Positions 51,946 through 60,895 of a DNA stretch of 64,000 nt are shown here, piece after piece. Origin of the DNA: Paenibacillus herberti (GTDB lineage: Bacteria > Bacillota > Bacilli > Paenibacillales > Paenibacillaceae). The notes beneath the pieces were generated by a model, which saw nothing but the letters and a program-made list of their open reading frames with translations, made no database searches and was not told the DNA's origin. The position numbers and the translations under genes were made by a program. Location: positions 343,398-407,397 of the forward strand of contig NZ_NMUQ01000001.1 of NCBI RefSeq assembly GCF_002233675.1, in the 5' to 3' direction. The number at the start of each line of letters is the position of its first letter. Position 1 is the first letter of the stretch.

Positions 51946-52061
51946 CAGGCATTCAGCCGTTTGTCCACCTCCTTGGAGGACCGCGATGCAGCATTGGCGG
52001 ACGGCCAATTTAATGATCGCTAAGAGGCACTGAATTACAACAAAGATATGGGGGCATACAT

Positions 52062-53054
52062 GTGGCCAATATTAAAGATATTGCTAAACAAGCAGGAGTT
52101 TCAATATCTACGGTCTCCTATGCGCTCAACGGAAGCCCGAAGGTCACAGCTGAAACGTCTGCCCGAATTTTAGCCATTGCCAAGGAGCTGCAGTATACGC
52201 CGAACGCGGCGGCCCGCAACTTGAAGAAGCAGGAAACGAAAGTAATCGGCGTTTTTCTGAGCGACTTCAATGGAGCTTTTTATGGGGAATTGCTGCAAGG
52301 AATGAAGGAAGGCTTGAAGCAGAGTGGTTACGATCTGGTCGCATGCAGCGGCAAGCAATCACATCGTTTGCTGCCACAGCGGATGATTGACGGAGCGATC
52401 GTCCTTGACGAGTCCTTTTCTAGCGAAGAGCTACTGAAATATGCCGATCTCGGCCATAAGTTAGTTGTGTTGGATCGCGATCTGAATCATCCGAACGTCA
52501 ATCAGGTGCTGCTTGATAACAAAGCCGGAGCAAGATTGGCCGTAGAGTATCTGATCGAGCTTGGCCACCGCAAGCTGTATGTGGTTACGGGACCTAAAGG
52601 CTCCTTCGATTCCAGGCAGCGCCTGCAAGCTGTCAAGCAGGTTTTGTCCCGGCATCCGCATATTCAGTATATTGAAATGGAAGGAGATTTCACAAAGGCA
52701 TCCGGTGCGCTTGCCGGCCTGCAAATTGCGCAGCATTTTAGCGAACCAGCGGCTGTGTTCTGTTTGAATGATGAGATGGCGATCGGGATGTATGAGTATT
52801 TGACGACGACGAATATCCGGGTAGGGCGGGACATCAGTCTGATCGGCTTTGATAACATCGAAATATCACAGTACACTCAGCCGCGCCTAGCAACAATCGA
52901 TTATTCCAAGCAAAAATGGGGCTGGCTGTCCTCCGAGCAGCTTCTCAAGCTCATTGCAGGTGAATATGTCGAGCATGAACGCATTTACGTTACTCTTATC
53001 AAAGGAGATTCGGTGGGGGCGGCTCTCAGTTCCCATTTTACGGAGCCTTTTTGA
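52062..53054 (+). CDS. LacI-family transcription regulator
   Basis: A 330-residue regulator. ANIKDIAKQAGVSISTVSYALNGSP is the DNA-binding helix-turn-helix (in parts), and YTPNAAARNLK the hinge. The effector domain follows (VIGVFLSDFNGAFYGELLQG, IDGAIVLDE, HRKLYVVTGPKG, ISLIGFDNIEIS). The GTG start has only a G-rich stretch as ribosome site. No target operon is adjacent, so it probably acts at a distance. The 15-bp GAAAGCGCTT-type palindrome in front of its own promoter suggests autoregulation or CcpA control. Confidence 0.85.
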   Translation: MANIKDIAKQAGVSISTVSYALNGSPKVTAETSARILAIAKELQYTPNAAARNLKKQETKVIGVFLSDFNGAFYGELLQGMKEGLKQSGYDLVACSGKQSHRLLPQRMIDGAIVLDESFSSEELLKYADLGHKLVVLDRDLNHPNVNQVLLDNKAGARLAVEYLIELGHRKLYVVTGPKGSFDSRQRLQAVKQVLSRHPHIQYIEMEGDFTKASGALAGLQIAQHFSEPAAVFCLNDEMAIGMYEYLTTTNIRVGRDISLIGFDNIEISQYTQPRLATIDYSKQKWGWLSSEQLLKLIAGEYVEHERIYVTLIKGDSVGAALSSHFTEPF

Positions 53055-53095
53055 TTTAAAATATCGCTGCCTATGGGCGCTCCAAAGCGTTTATC

Positions 53096-53124
53096 TTGAC
53101 TCCCTGTCTGCATTCCTCTATAAT
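53096..53124 (+). promoter_or_regulatory. leuS promoter
   Basis: TTGACT and TATAAT are exactly 17 nt apart, a near-consensus housekeeping promoter for the T-box leader. Confidence 0.85.
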
Positions 53125-53130
53125 CGATCT

Positions 53131-53409
53131 TAAATTAGCCATATTGGCGTTGAAGAGGAGCAGTAAGCCGCATCGCGTGGACATAGAGAGCCGGTATCAT
53201 TGGTGCAAGCCGGACCCGCAGCGTGCCGAATCTCGCCTCCGAGCCGCAAGATCAGCCCCGTCATGGGAGCAGTCTTGCCGAATCAGCCCCCGTTAAGGGC
53301 TTAGAGTGGGTGTCAACGGCATATTATGCCAGGCGCCAACTAGGGTGGTACCGCGGGAATTCAAACCTCTCGTCCCTAGCGATTTTCGCTGGGGGCGAGA
53401 GGTTTTTTT
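53131..53409 (+). promoter_or_regulatory. Leucine T-box riboswitch with terminator
   Basis: Stem I begins with TTGAAGAGGAGCAGTAA and ATAGAGAGCCGG. The T-box GGTGGTACCGCGG lies at 53344-53356. The terminator pairs AACCTCTCGTCCC (about 53365-53377) with GGGGGCGAGAGGTT, followed by seven T residues. The likely specifier is CTC at 53232-53234, a Leu codon matching leuS. Uncharged tRNA-Leu would hold the antiterminator and let leuS be transcribed. Confidence 0.9.
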
Positions 53410-53449
53410 GACGTCTTCCCCCGCCCATAATGAATAGGAGGCATATGCC

Positions 53450-55891
53450 ATGAGTAACGAGAGATCAGAAATTCAAGGATACAATCACCAGCAGCTGGAG
53501 CCGAAGTGGCAGCAGTACTGGGATGAGCATAAAACATTCCGCACTACCGAGGATGCGGATAAACCAAATTTCTACGCATTGGATATGTTCCCTTATCCAT
53601 CCGGGGCTGGTCTGCATGTTGGCCATCCAGAGGGTTACACGGCGACGGATATCGTTTCCCGCTACAAGCGGATGAAAGGTTACAACGTTCTGCATCCGAT
53701 GGGCTGGGATGCGTTCGGATTGCCAGCGGAGCAGTACGCTCTTGATACCGGCGAGCATCCACGCGACTTCACGATGAAGAACATCAACAATTTCCGCCGC
53801 CAGATCAAATCGCTCGGTTTCTCCTACGACTGGGATCGCGAGATCAGCACAACGGATCCTGACTACTACAAGTGGACGCAGTGGATCTTTATCCAGCTGT
53901 ACAACAAAGGGCTGGCTTATGTCGCTGAGATTCCGGTTAACTGGTGTCCAGCGCTGGGTACGGTGCTGGCGAACGAGGAAGTAATCAACGGCCTGAGTGA
54001 GCGCGGTAACCATCCCGTAATCCGTAAGCCGATGCGCCAGTGGGTGCTGAGAATTACCGAGTACGCCGAACGCCTGCTGGATGATTTGGATGAGCTGGAC
54101 TGGTCGGAGAGCATCAAGGATATGCAGCGCAACTGGATAGGCAAATCGGTCGGCGCAGAAGTAACATTCCCTGTAGATGGCTCGGACGCTAAAATCCAGG
54201 TGTTCACGACGCGTCCCGACACGCTGTTCGGCGCGACCTACTGCGTACTCGCTCCTGAGCATGAACTGGTTGATGCGATTGTTTCCGAGGAGCAGAAGAG
54301 CGCCATATCTGACTACCGCGTGATGGCATCCCGCAAGAGCGATCTGGAGCGTACGGATCTGGCTAAAGACAAATCCGGCGTATTCACTGGTGCGTATGCA
54401 ATTAATCCTGTTAGCGGAGCGAAGGTTCCGGTCTGGATCGCCGACTACGTACTGGCCGGTTACGGCACAGGCGCGATTATGGCCGTTCCGGGTCATGATC
54501 AACGCGATTGGGAATTCGCCAAGCAGTTCGGCCTGTCGATCATTGAGGTTGTGCAGGGCGGCAATGTAGAGACGGAAGCTTTTGCCGGTGACGGCCCGCA
54601 TGTGAACTCTGACTTCCTGAACGGACTGTCTAATGCGGAAGCGATTTCGGCAATGATCAGCCGTTTGGAAGAGAACGGCCAAGGCCGCGGCAAAACGACC
54701 TATCGTCTGCGCGACTGGTTGTTCAGCCGTCAACGCTACTGGGGCGAGCCGATTCCAATTATCCATTTGGAAGATGGCACAATGAAGCCGGTTCCGGTGG
54801 ATCAGCTGCCAGTGCTGCTGCCAGATGTGGACGCGATCAAACCTTCCGGCACGGGCGAGTCGCCGCTGGCAAACGTGACGGATTGGGTGAACACGATCGA
54901 TACGGAAACGGGTCTGCCAGCTCGCCGCGAGACGAATACGATGCCTCAATGGGCAGGCAGCTGCTGGTATTACCTGCGCTTTATCGATCCGCATAACGAC
55001 GAAGCGCTGTGCTCGCCGGAGAAGCAGAAGGAATGGATGCCGGTTGATCTGTACATCGGCGGTGCGGAGCATGCGGTGCTTCACCTGCTGTACGCCCGTT
55101 TCTGGCATAAGGTGCTTTATGATATCGGCGTTGTAGACACGAAGGAGCCTTTCCACAAGCTGGTCAATCAGGGCATGATTCTAGGCACGAACAATGAGAA
55201 AATGTCCAAGTCTCGCGGCAACGTCATTAACCCGGATGAAATTGTGCAGGAATACGGTGCGGATACGCTGCGCCTGTACGAAATGTTCATGGGGCCGCTG
55301 GAAGCGACCAAACCATGGAATACGAGCGGCGTCGAAGGCATGAACCGCTTCTTGAACCGCGTCTGGCGTCTGATCGTCGTTGAAGGCGGCGCACTGAATC
55401 CGAAAATTACGGACGACAAAGGCAGCGACGCTTACAACCGCATCTGGCATCGCTCCATCAAAAAAGTGTCGGATGACTTCGAGAACCTGCGTTTCAACAC
55501 GGCAATTAGCCAGTTGATGATCTGGGTCAACGAAGGTTACAGGGCCGATACGCTGCCACGTACCTCGGTAGAGAACTTCGTACAGCTGCTCGCGCCGCTT
55601 GCGCCGCATCTGGCCGAAGAGCTGTGGGAAAAGCTGGGTTACAGCGGTTCCATCAGCTACGTGCCGTGGCCGGAGTTCGAGGAAGCTTGGACCGTTGACC
55701 AAGAGGTTGAAATCGTCGTACAGGTGAACGGCAAAATTGCCGATCGCGTCTCCATCGCCGCCGATACAGAGACGGATGAAATGGAGCGTATCGCCAAGGA
55801 GCTGACGCGTGTGCAAGAGCTGACGGCCGGTAAGACGGTTCGCAAGGTGATTGCTGTTAAAGGCAAGCTTGTTAATATTGTGGCGAACTGA
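53450..55891 (+). CDS. leuS: Leucyl-tRNA synthetase
   Basis: An 813-residue class I synthetase. [20 protein letters not shown] holds the HIGH-type signature (HVGH). The CP1 editing domain includes [12 protein letters not shown] and [15 protein letters not shown] with the editing Asp. [11 protein letters not shown] lies before the KMSKS loop ([11 protein letters not shown]). The anticodon and C-terminal domains are complete and end in [17 protein letters not shown] precedes ATG. A T-box leader controls it. The last codons recur downstream as degenerate copies. Confidence 0.97.
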   Translation: MSNERSEIQGYNHQQLEPKWQQYWDEHKTFRTTEDADKPNFYALDMFPYPSGAGLHVGHPEGYTATDIVSRYKRMKGYNVLHPMGWDAFGLPAEQYALDTGEHPRDFTMKNINNFRRQIKSLGFSYDWDREISTTDPDYYKWTQWIFIQLYNKGLAYVAEIPVNWCPALGTVLANEEVINGLSERGNHPVIRKPMRQWVLRITEYAERLLDDLDELDWSESIKDMQRNWIGKSVGAEVTFPVDGSDAKIQVFTTRPDTLFGATYCVLAPEHELVDAIVSEEQKSAISDYRVMASRKSDLERTDLAKDKSGVFTGAYAINPVSGAKVPVWIADYVLAGYGTGAIMAVPGHDQRDWEFAKQFGLSIIEVVQGGNVETEAFAGDGPHVNSDFLNGLSNAEAISAMISRLEENGQGRGKTTYRLRDWLFSRQRYWGEPIPIIHLEDGTMKPVPVDQLPVLLPDVDAIKPSGTGESPLANVTDWVNTIDTETGLPARRETNTMPQWAGSCWYYLRFIDPHNDEALCSPEKQKEWMPVDLYIGGAEHAVLHLLYARFWHKVLYDIGVVDTKEPFHKLVNQGMILGTNNEKMSKSRGNVINPDEIVQEYGADTLRLYEMFMGPLEATKPWNTSGVEGMNRFLNRVWRLIVVEGGALNPKITDDKGSDAYNRIWHRSIKKVSDDFENLRFNTAISQLMIWVNEGYRADTLPRTSVENFVQLLAPLAPHLAEELWEKLGYSGSISYVPWPEFEEAWTVDQEVEIVVQVNGKIADRVSIAADTETDEMERIAKELTRVQELTAGKTVRKVIAVKGKLVNIVAN

Positions 55892-56051
55892 TTCGTTGGT
55901 ATGGAAAGCTCGTTGAAATCGTAGCGAGCCGATCGCTTAGAAAAGGCACAGTGTGCAAGATCGCTGGTAAAGGCGAGATTGTCAACATTGTGGTAAACTG
56001 AGTCAACATCGTGGCGAACTGGTCGCTTGGTAAAGGCGAGGTTGTGCAGTG
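55855..56051 (+). repeat. Degenerate tandem copies of the leuS 3' end
   Basis: The terminal leuS segment (AAAGGCAAGCTTGTTAATAT, then TGTGGCGAACTGA) recurs as AAGCTCGTTGAAATCGTAGC (about 55908), as AAAGGCGAGATTGTCAACAT then TGTGGTAAACTGA (55969-56001), and as GTCAACATCGTGGCGAACTG (56002-56021) with AAAGGCGAGGTTGTGCAGTGA after it. The copies encode variants such as KGEIVNIVVN but lie behind the leuS stop and have no start. Confidence 0.75.
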
Positions 56052-56055
56052 ACAT

Positions 56056-56104
56056 AAAGAGCCGGACATCTCTGCGGAGATGTCCGGCCCTCATAGGCTC
56101 TTTC
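56056..56104 (+). terminator. leuS terminator
   Basis: AAAGAGCCGGACATCTC pairs with GAGATGTCCGGC and the outer GGCTCTTT. The inner 12-bp stem is perfect with loop TGCG. Confidence 0.78.
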
Positions 56105-56120
56105 TGAGGAAAGAATCCCG

Positions 56121-56183
56121 GAAGAGGTGAATGGACCCTGAGGTTCGCTTATTTATAAGCGGTCAGGGACCGTTCACCTCTTC
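56121..56183. repeat. Inverted copy of the comER 3' end forming a 21-bp hairpin
   Basis: The right arm (56163-56183) is the last seven codons of comER including its stop. The left arm (56121-56141) is its inverse with two differences. The loop contains CGCTTA-TTTA-TAAGCG, itself a hairpin. There is no U tract, so termination is uncertain. Confidence 0.7.
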
Positions 56184-57002
56184 GCCGTATAGGTCGACTT
56201 GCACCTTCTCCACATCCTCGCGGTATTTCTCGTGGGTGGTGCGGATCAGCTTCTGAAACATACCGTCTGTCTCCTTGCGCAGGACCTGCAGCCCCTGCTG
56301 AGTAATACCGCCAGGGACGGATACCCGCTTAATGAGCGTGTTCGGCGTCATACCGCCTTCGGTCAGCAGCTTACCGGTGCCGAGCAGCATGGCACTAGTG
56401 ATGGCGACAGCCTCGTCGGGGTCGATGCCGGTGATCTCCACAGCAGCGTCAATCAACCCTTGTGCAAGGAAGGCGATGAAGGCAGGGCCGCAGCTGGACA
56501 AGTCGGAGACGACGCGGGTGTACTGTTCGTCGATGAGCAGAGGCTCGCTAATATGCGACAGTAGTCCCTCCAGCATGCAGCAATCTGCTACAGTCATGCG
56601 GCTGCCAAACATGCAAAGCGATACGCCGCTCAGCACGTCGTTAGTAATGCTAGGGATGACTTTGGCAATTCGGCAGGGCAGCTGATCCTCCAGATGGCTA
56701 ATCAGAATCGGGCTGGTGATCGATACGATAATCTGGTCTTCACGGGCATAGGGCTGCAATTCTTTGAGCACAGACTTGAACTCACCTGGTTTGATGCACA
56801 AAAAGAGGCAGTCGCTCTGCTGAATCGCCTCACGGTTGCTTGAGACGGCGACCATGCCGGGATGGCCGGCGGCGAGCCGCTCGGCTTTCTGAAAGGTCCT
56901 GTTCGTCACTACAATATCCGATGCCTCGATGGCGCCCGAGCGAACAAAGGCGCCTACAAGCAGGCTGCCCATACTGCCGGTACCGATAAAACCCACCTTC
57001 AT
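56163..57002 (-). CDS. comER: ComER, pyrroline-5-carboxylate reductase-like competence protein
   Basis: A 279-residue ProC-family protein. MKVGFIGTGSMGSLLVGAFV is the dinucleotide-binding start, FLCIKPGEFKSVLKEL and ISITSPILI-type strands follow, and SDLSSCGPAFIAFLAQGLID with GGMTPNTLIKRVSVPGGITQ is the C-terminal signature. In Bacillus comER lies divergent to comEA as here; it is not needed for competence there and has been linked to sporulation and biofilm control. GGAGGG precedes ATG. Confidence 0.9.
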   Translation of the reverse strand: MKVGFIGTGSMGSLLVGAFVRSGAIEASDIVVTNRTFQKAERLAAGHPGMVAVSSNREAIQQSDCLFLCIKPGEFKSVLKELQPYAREDQIIVSITSPILISHLEDQLPCRIAKVIPSITNDVLSGVSLCMFGSRMTVADCCMLEGLLSHISEPLLIDEQYTRVVSDLSSCGPAFIAFLAQGLIDAAVEITGIDPDEAVAITSAMLLGTGKLLTEGGMTPNTLIKRVSVPGGITQQGLQVLRKETDGMFQKLIRTTHEKYREDVEKVQVDLYGEEVNGP

Positions 57003-57328
57003 GAATGAATCCCTCCTAGCGGGCTGAGGCGCTCTCTGTACCGGCTTTATCTACAGGGCGCCCCGCTTGAAAGAGAACGATCAGGCCGTTTAGCGGCTGT
57101 GCCATTCTCTTTCGTCAGGCCACCCAGTCCCGGTGAAGCGGTGGACGGATGGCGGATTGATATTACTCTATGCGCCTGGGCTCGACCAACATGTCGATTT
57201 ACGTAACCGATAATGAAAAAAAAGAAAATCGGGGAAGGGGACAGGAGAATGAGAGAGGGAAGACATGGGGATCTGCTCGGATTGAGAGTGGAAAAAGATG
57301 AGGAGCTGCTGGGAAAGGGGAATGGCGA
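57003..57328. other. Divergent comER-comEA intergenic region
   Basis: A 326-bp region between comER and comEA. It holds one imperfect hairpin (57069-57113, GAAAGAGAA...TTCTCTTTC with inner GGCCG/CGGC). No consensus promoter and no ComK-type box (AAAA-N5-TTTT pairs) is clear. Confidence 0.4.
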
Positions 57329-58138
57329 ATGAGAGGAGGAAATAGTGGGGAGCTGCGCAAGGGAAGGCATATATCGATGAGGAAGGGCGGCATGTTGTTG
57401 CTCGTAGTCGCTGGCTGCTTGTTGATTGGAATTGGTTTGCAGCAACCACAGGATTCTGAGCCCGAGGGCTGGGTGCGCCTTGATCGGCCGCTTGTTGCGG
57501 CGGGGGCTGCTGAAGGAAAAACAGCTGGGACTAAAGCTGGGTTGAGCGGATTGGGAGATGGGAAGTCAGCTGGGGGCGAAGCGGTAGGGGTAGGAGTAGG
57601 TAAAGGTGATTCGAGCGGCGAAGCAGGAGTGGGTGAAGCCGATCCCAGTGGTGGAGGAGTAGGCGCGGGAGCGGGTAATGCCAATCCCAGTGGTGGAGCA
57701 GGAGTGGGAGTAGGTCAAGCCAATCCGAATGGTGGAGCAGGAGAGAAGACCGGTAATGAAGAAAGTGGCATAGGCTTGGGAAGGGAAGACGGCGAAGCGG
57801 AGAGAAGCAATGGATTTGATGGTGCGGAGGGAACAAGTGCGAGTGACGGAGAGGCAGATGGAGCAACAGGTTTGGAAGGTAACGGGACGGGAGCAGGCCG
57901 TGGAGCGTCCGGACAAAGCAGCTATACGGCGGACGGTAAGTTGAACCTAAACTGGGCTACGGCGGAGGAACTGGATGATCTGCCTGGCGTCGGCCCGGCT
58001 AAAGCCAAAGCTATTGTAGAGGATCGGGAACGGAACGGCCCTTTTTCCAGCGTGGAATCCGTAGAGAGAGTAAAGGGCATCGGCCCTAAAATGGTCGACA
58101 AATGGAAAAATATTGTTGTGGTCTCTCATGGGATGTGA
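57329..58138 (+). CDS. comEA: DNA receptor ComEA with Gly-rich linker
   Basis: A 269-residue membrane-anchored DNA-uptake protein. One hydrophobic anchor (GGMLLLVVAGCLLIGIGL, about 19-37) is followed by an extracellular Gly/Ser/Asn-rich stretch (about 55-195) with repeats such as GAGVGVGQANPNGG. A C-terminal helix-hairpin-helix pair follows (NLNWATAEELDDLPGVGPAK and FSSVESVERVKGIGPKMVDK), the DNA-binding part. Bacillus ComEA has an SLBB oligomerisation domain between anchor and HhH; none is recognisable here. ATG 57329 has AAGGGG upstream; ATG 57377 is an alternative start. Confidence 0.9.
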   Translation: MRGGNSGELRKGRHISMRKGGMLLLVVAGCLLIGIGLQQPQDSEPEGWVRLDRPLVAAGAAEGKTAGTKAGLSGLGDGKSAGGEAVGVGVGKGDSSGEAGVGEADPSGGGVGAGAGNANPSGGAGVGVGQANPNGGAGEKTGNEESGIGLGREDGEAERSNGFDGAEGTSASDGEADGATGLEGNGTGAGRGASGQSSYTADGKLNLNWATAEELDDLPGVGPAKAKAIVEDRERNGPFSSVESVERVKGIGPKMVDKWKNIVVVSHGM

Positions 58139-58146
58139 GAGAATAA

Positions 58147-59493
<1,347 letters not shown>

Positions 59494-59563
59494 GGTTAAG
59501 TGGGCTGAGCGCTATTTCCACTACTGGACTTGATGGTGTTTTGCACGATGCCGCTTTCCCGTA

Positions 59564-59590
59564 TTGCTTTCCTTGTTAATCCGTTATAAT
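59564..59590 (+). promoter_or_regulatory. Promoter of the comEB leader or small RNA
   Basis: TTGCTT (59564-59569) and TATAAT (59585-59590) are 15 nt apart. Transcription would start near 59597, the first base before the structured leader. A second TATAAT at 59769-59774, after the structure, could serve comEB alone. Confidence 0.5.
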
Positions 59591-59597
59591 AGTGCGA

Positions 59598-59764
59598 GTT
59601 CAAAAAGGTCGTCATTCAGCACCGAGAAGGTTGTATGAACCAGAAGAAGGAGGAGCGGAGTGTAGGCAAACCGACATGAGCACCGGACTTCGAAGGTGAA
59701 TACAAGATTCGATGTCGAGTTCGCTTCCTGGTTTACTTCGTGATCAATGGTGGCCTTTTTGAAC
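59598..59764 (+). ncRNA. Predicted structured leader or small RNA upstream of comEB
   Basis: GTTCAAAAAGGTC (59598-59610) pairs with GGCCTTTTTGAAC (59752-59764) as 13 continuous base pairs including one G-U, closing the whole region. Inside, AACCAGAAG (59638-59646) pairs with CTTCCTGGTT (59724-59733, one bulged C). CGACAT (59672-59677) pairs with ATGTCG (59712-59717), and CACC...GGTG (59681-59698) makes a small hairpin. The stems are nested. No known class (T-box, SAM, 6S, SRP, c-di-AMP) fits. No coding frame with a ribosome site is present. It may be a riboswitch-like leader of comEB or an independent small RNA. Confidence 0.5.
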
Positions 59765-59811
59765 AACCTATAATAGGATTAGACAAGGTTCGACACGAAG
59801 GAGGCGGCAAT

Positions 59812-60354
59812 ATGCCTAGCGCGACCCCTGCACAGCAGGACGCAGTACGCAAGGATTGGGACACTTATTTTATGGACATCGCCTATATGGTATCGACTCG
59901 TTCTCGCTGTTCGCGTCGGCATGTAGGTGCGCTGCTCGTCCAGGGCAAAAAGCTGCTCGGTACCGCGTACAACGGCGCGCCAATGGGCGTGGCCGACTGC
60001 TCGGAGGCAGGCTGTATGATCGTGGAGGAGTGGGAGCAGCGCAGCGGCGAGGCAGGACCCGAGATGATCAAGAAACAGCGCTGTATTCGCACGATTCATG
60101 CGGAACAGAATCTGCTGCTTTTCACGGATCGGATCGACCGCGAAGGCTCCACAGTGTATGTAACTGACCAACCTTGCTGGACATGCGCCAATATGCTGGC
60201 TAACAGCGGTATTTCCGAGATTGTGTTCCATCGCGCTTATCCGAAGGATGCCGACAAGGTTGGACGCCTGATGGAGCAGAAAGGCATCGTGTTCCGCAGA
60301 CTGGAGGAGGGCTACGAGCCGCCGCCGCAGGCTGGCTTGGCCGTGACGGACTGA
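59812..60354 (+). CDS. comEB: ComEB, dCMP deaminase family protein
   Basis: A 180-residue zinc enzyme of the deoxycytidylate deaminase family, which makes dUMP for thymidylate. RTIHAEQNLLLF gives the zinc His and catalytic Glu, and QPCWTCANMLANSGI the two zinc Cys. CSRRHVGALLVQGKKLLGTAYNG (in parts) and CSEAGCMIVEE hold the extra structural zinc site of bacterial dCMP deaminases. It is the second gene of the Bacillus comE operon, not essential for uptake. ATG 59812 follows AAGGAGG by 7 nt; the longer frame runs back into the structured leader. Confidence 0.92.
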   Translation: MPSATPAQQDAVRKDWDTYFMDIAYMVSTRSRCSRRHVGALLVQGKKLLGTAYNGAPMGVADCSEAGCMIVEEWEQRSGEAGPEMIKKQRCIRTIHAEQNLLLFTDRIDREGSTVYVTDQPCWTCANMLANSGISEIVFHRAYPKDADKVGRLMEQKGIVFRRLEEGYEPPPQAGLAVTD

Positions 60355-60432
60355 GGGCAGGAAAAGGAATCGAGAAGATATCGTTGATGGAACTATGGGG
60401 AAATAGTCTGGAGAAGCAGACTAGGGAAACTC

Positions 60433-60557
60433 CGTTTGAATGTAAATGTGAGGATGAGCCTGAGGAGATTCCGTTTTATTGCAAATGTGCAATGAGGAAG
60501 AGCTCGAGGAGATTCCGTTTGATTGTCAACGTGCAATGAGGAAGAAGCCCGAGAAAA
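60433..60557. repeat. Three degenerate ~40-45-bp tandem repeats after comEB
   Basis: Units begin CCGTTTGAATGT, CCGTTTTATTGC and CCGTTTGATTGT and carry GTGCAATGAGGAAGA-type middles and GAGGAGATT-type ends. The lengths are 39, 44 and 45. A frame is open in part but no gene is supported. Confidence 0.65.
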
Positions 60558-60571
60558 CTCTCGGTGTGGAG

Positions 60572-60623
60572 GAAGCACCTCCCGATGGTCCCGCTAATGC
60601 GGGCGTTCGGGAGGTGCTTTTTT
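60572..60623 (+). terminator. comEB terminator
   Basis: GAAGCACCTCCCGA and TCGGGAGGTGCTTTTTT form the outer stem, with inner CCCGC/GCGGG hairpin. Confidence 0.88.
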
Positions 60624-60677
60624 GCATTCTGGAATTTTACTTTATGAAACCTTCTCATGCTGCGGGTCGACATCGTG

Positions 60678-60812
60678 CAACGAAACTGAGAAGCGTTATG
60701 TGCAGCGTAGGTGGGTGTTTGGAGTGTCAAGGCTCGAAAAAAGCTATCTGAGTTTCGTTAGCTCAAAAAAAGAGGAATTTTGACTCGAATAAGGCTTCTC
60801 AGTTTTGTTAGC
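60678..60812. repeat. Composite intergenic repeat, partial copy C
   Basis: One direct motif, CAACGAAACTGAGAAGCGTT (60678-60697), is followed by two inverted ones (about 60738-60760 and 60785-60812, ATAAGGCTTCTCAGTTTTGT). Most copies have CGAAAC instead of the CGGAAC of A and B. The GGGACGGCC hairpin is absent here. Confidence 0.68.
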
Positions 60813-60895
60813 GCATAGCTTCAGCCGGAATGAAGGATGAATTTGCTCGCGTAGTGAGCCTCTTTGGTGATATTGAATGTTAGGGAGGAATGAGA

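Noticed and set aside
53465..55156. 563-residue frame antisense to leuS
   Set aside because: Shadow of the conserved leuS frame in GC-rich codons, with no ribosome site.
57531..57866. His/Leu-rich frame antisense to comEA
   Set aside because: Mirror of the Gly-rich linker codons; no family features.
59598..59764. 6S RNA or SRP RNA
   Set aside because: No conserved 6S bubble or SRP GGAA/AGCA loop is present, and the genomic setting does not fit.
59740..59811. Upstream extension of comEB
   Set aside because: It runs through the structured leader. AAGGAGG 7 nt before ATG 59812 supports the shorter form.
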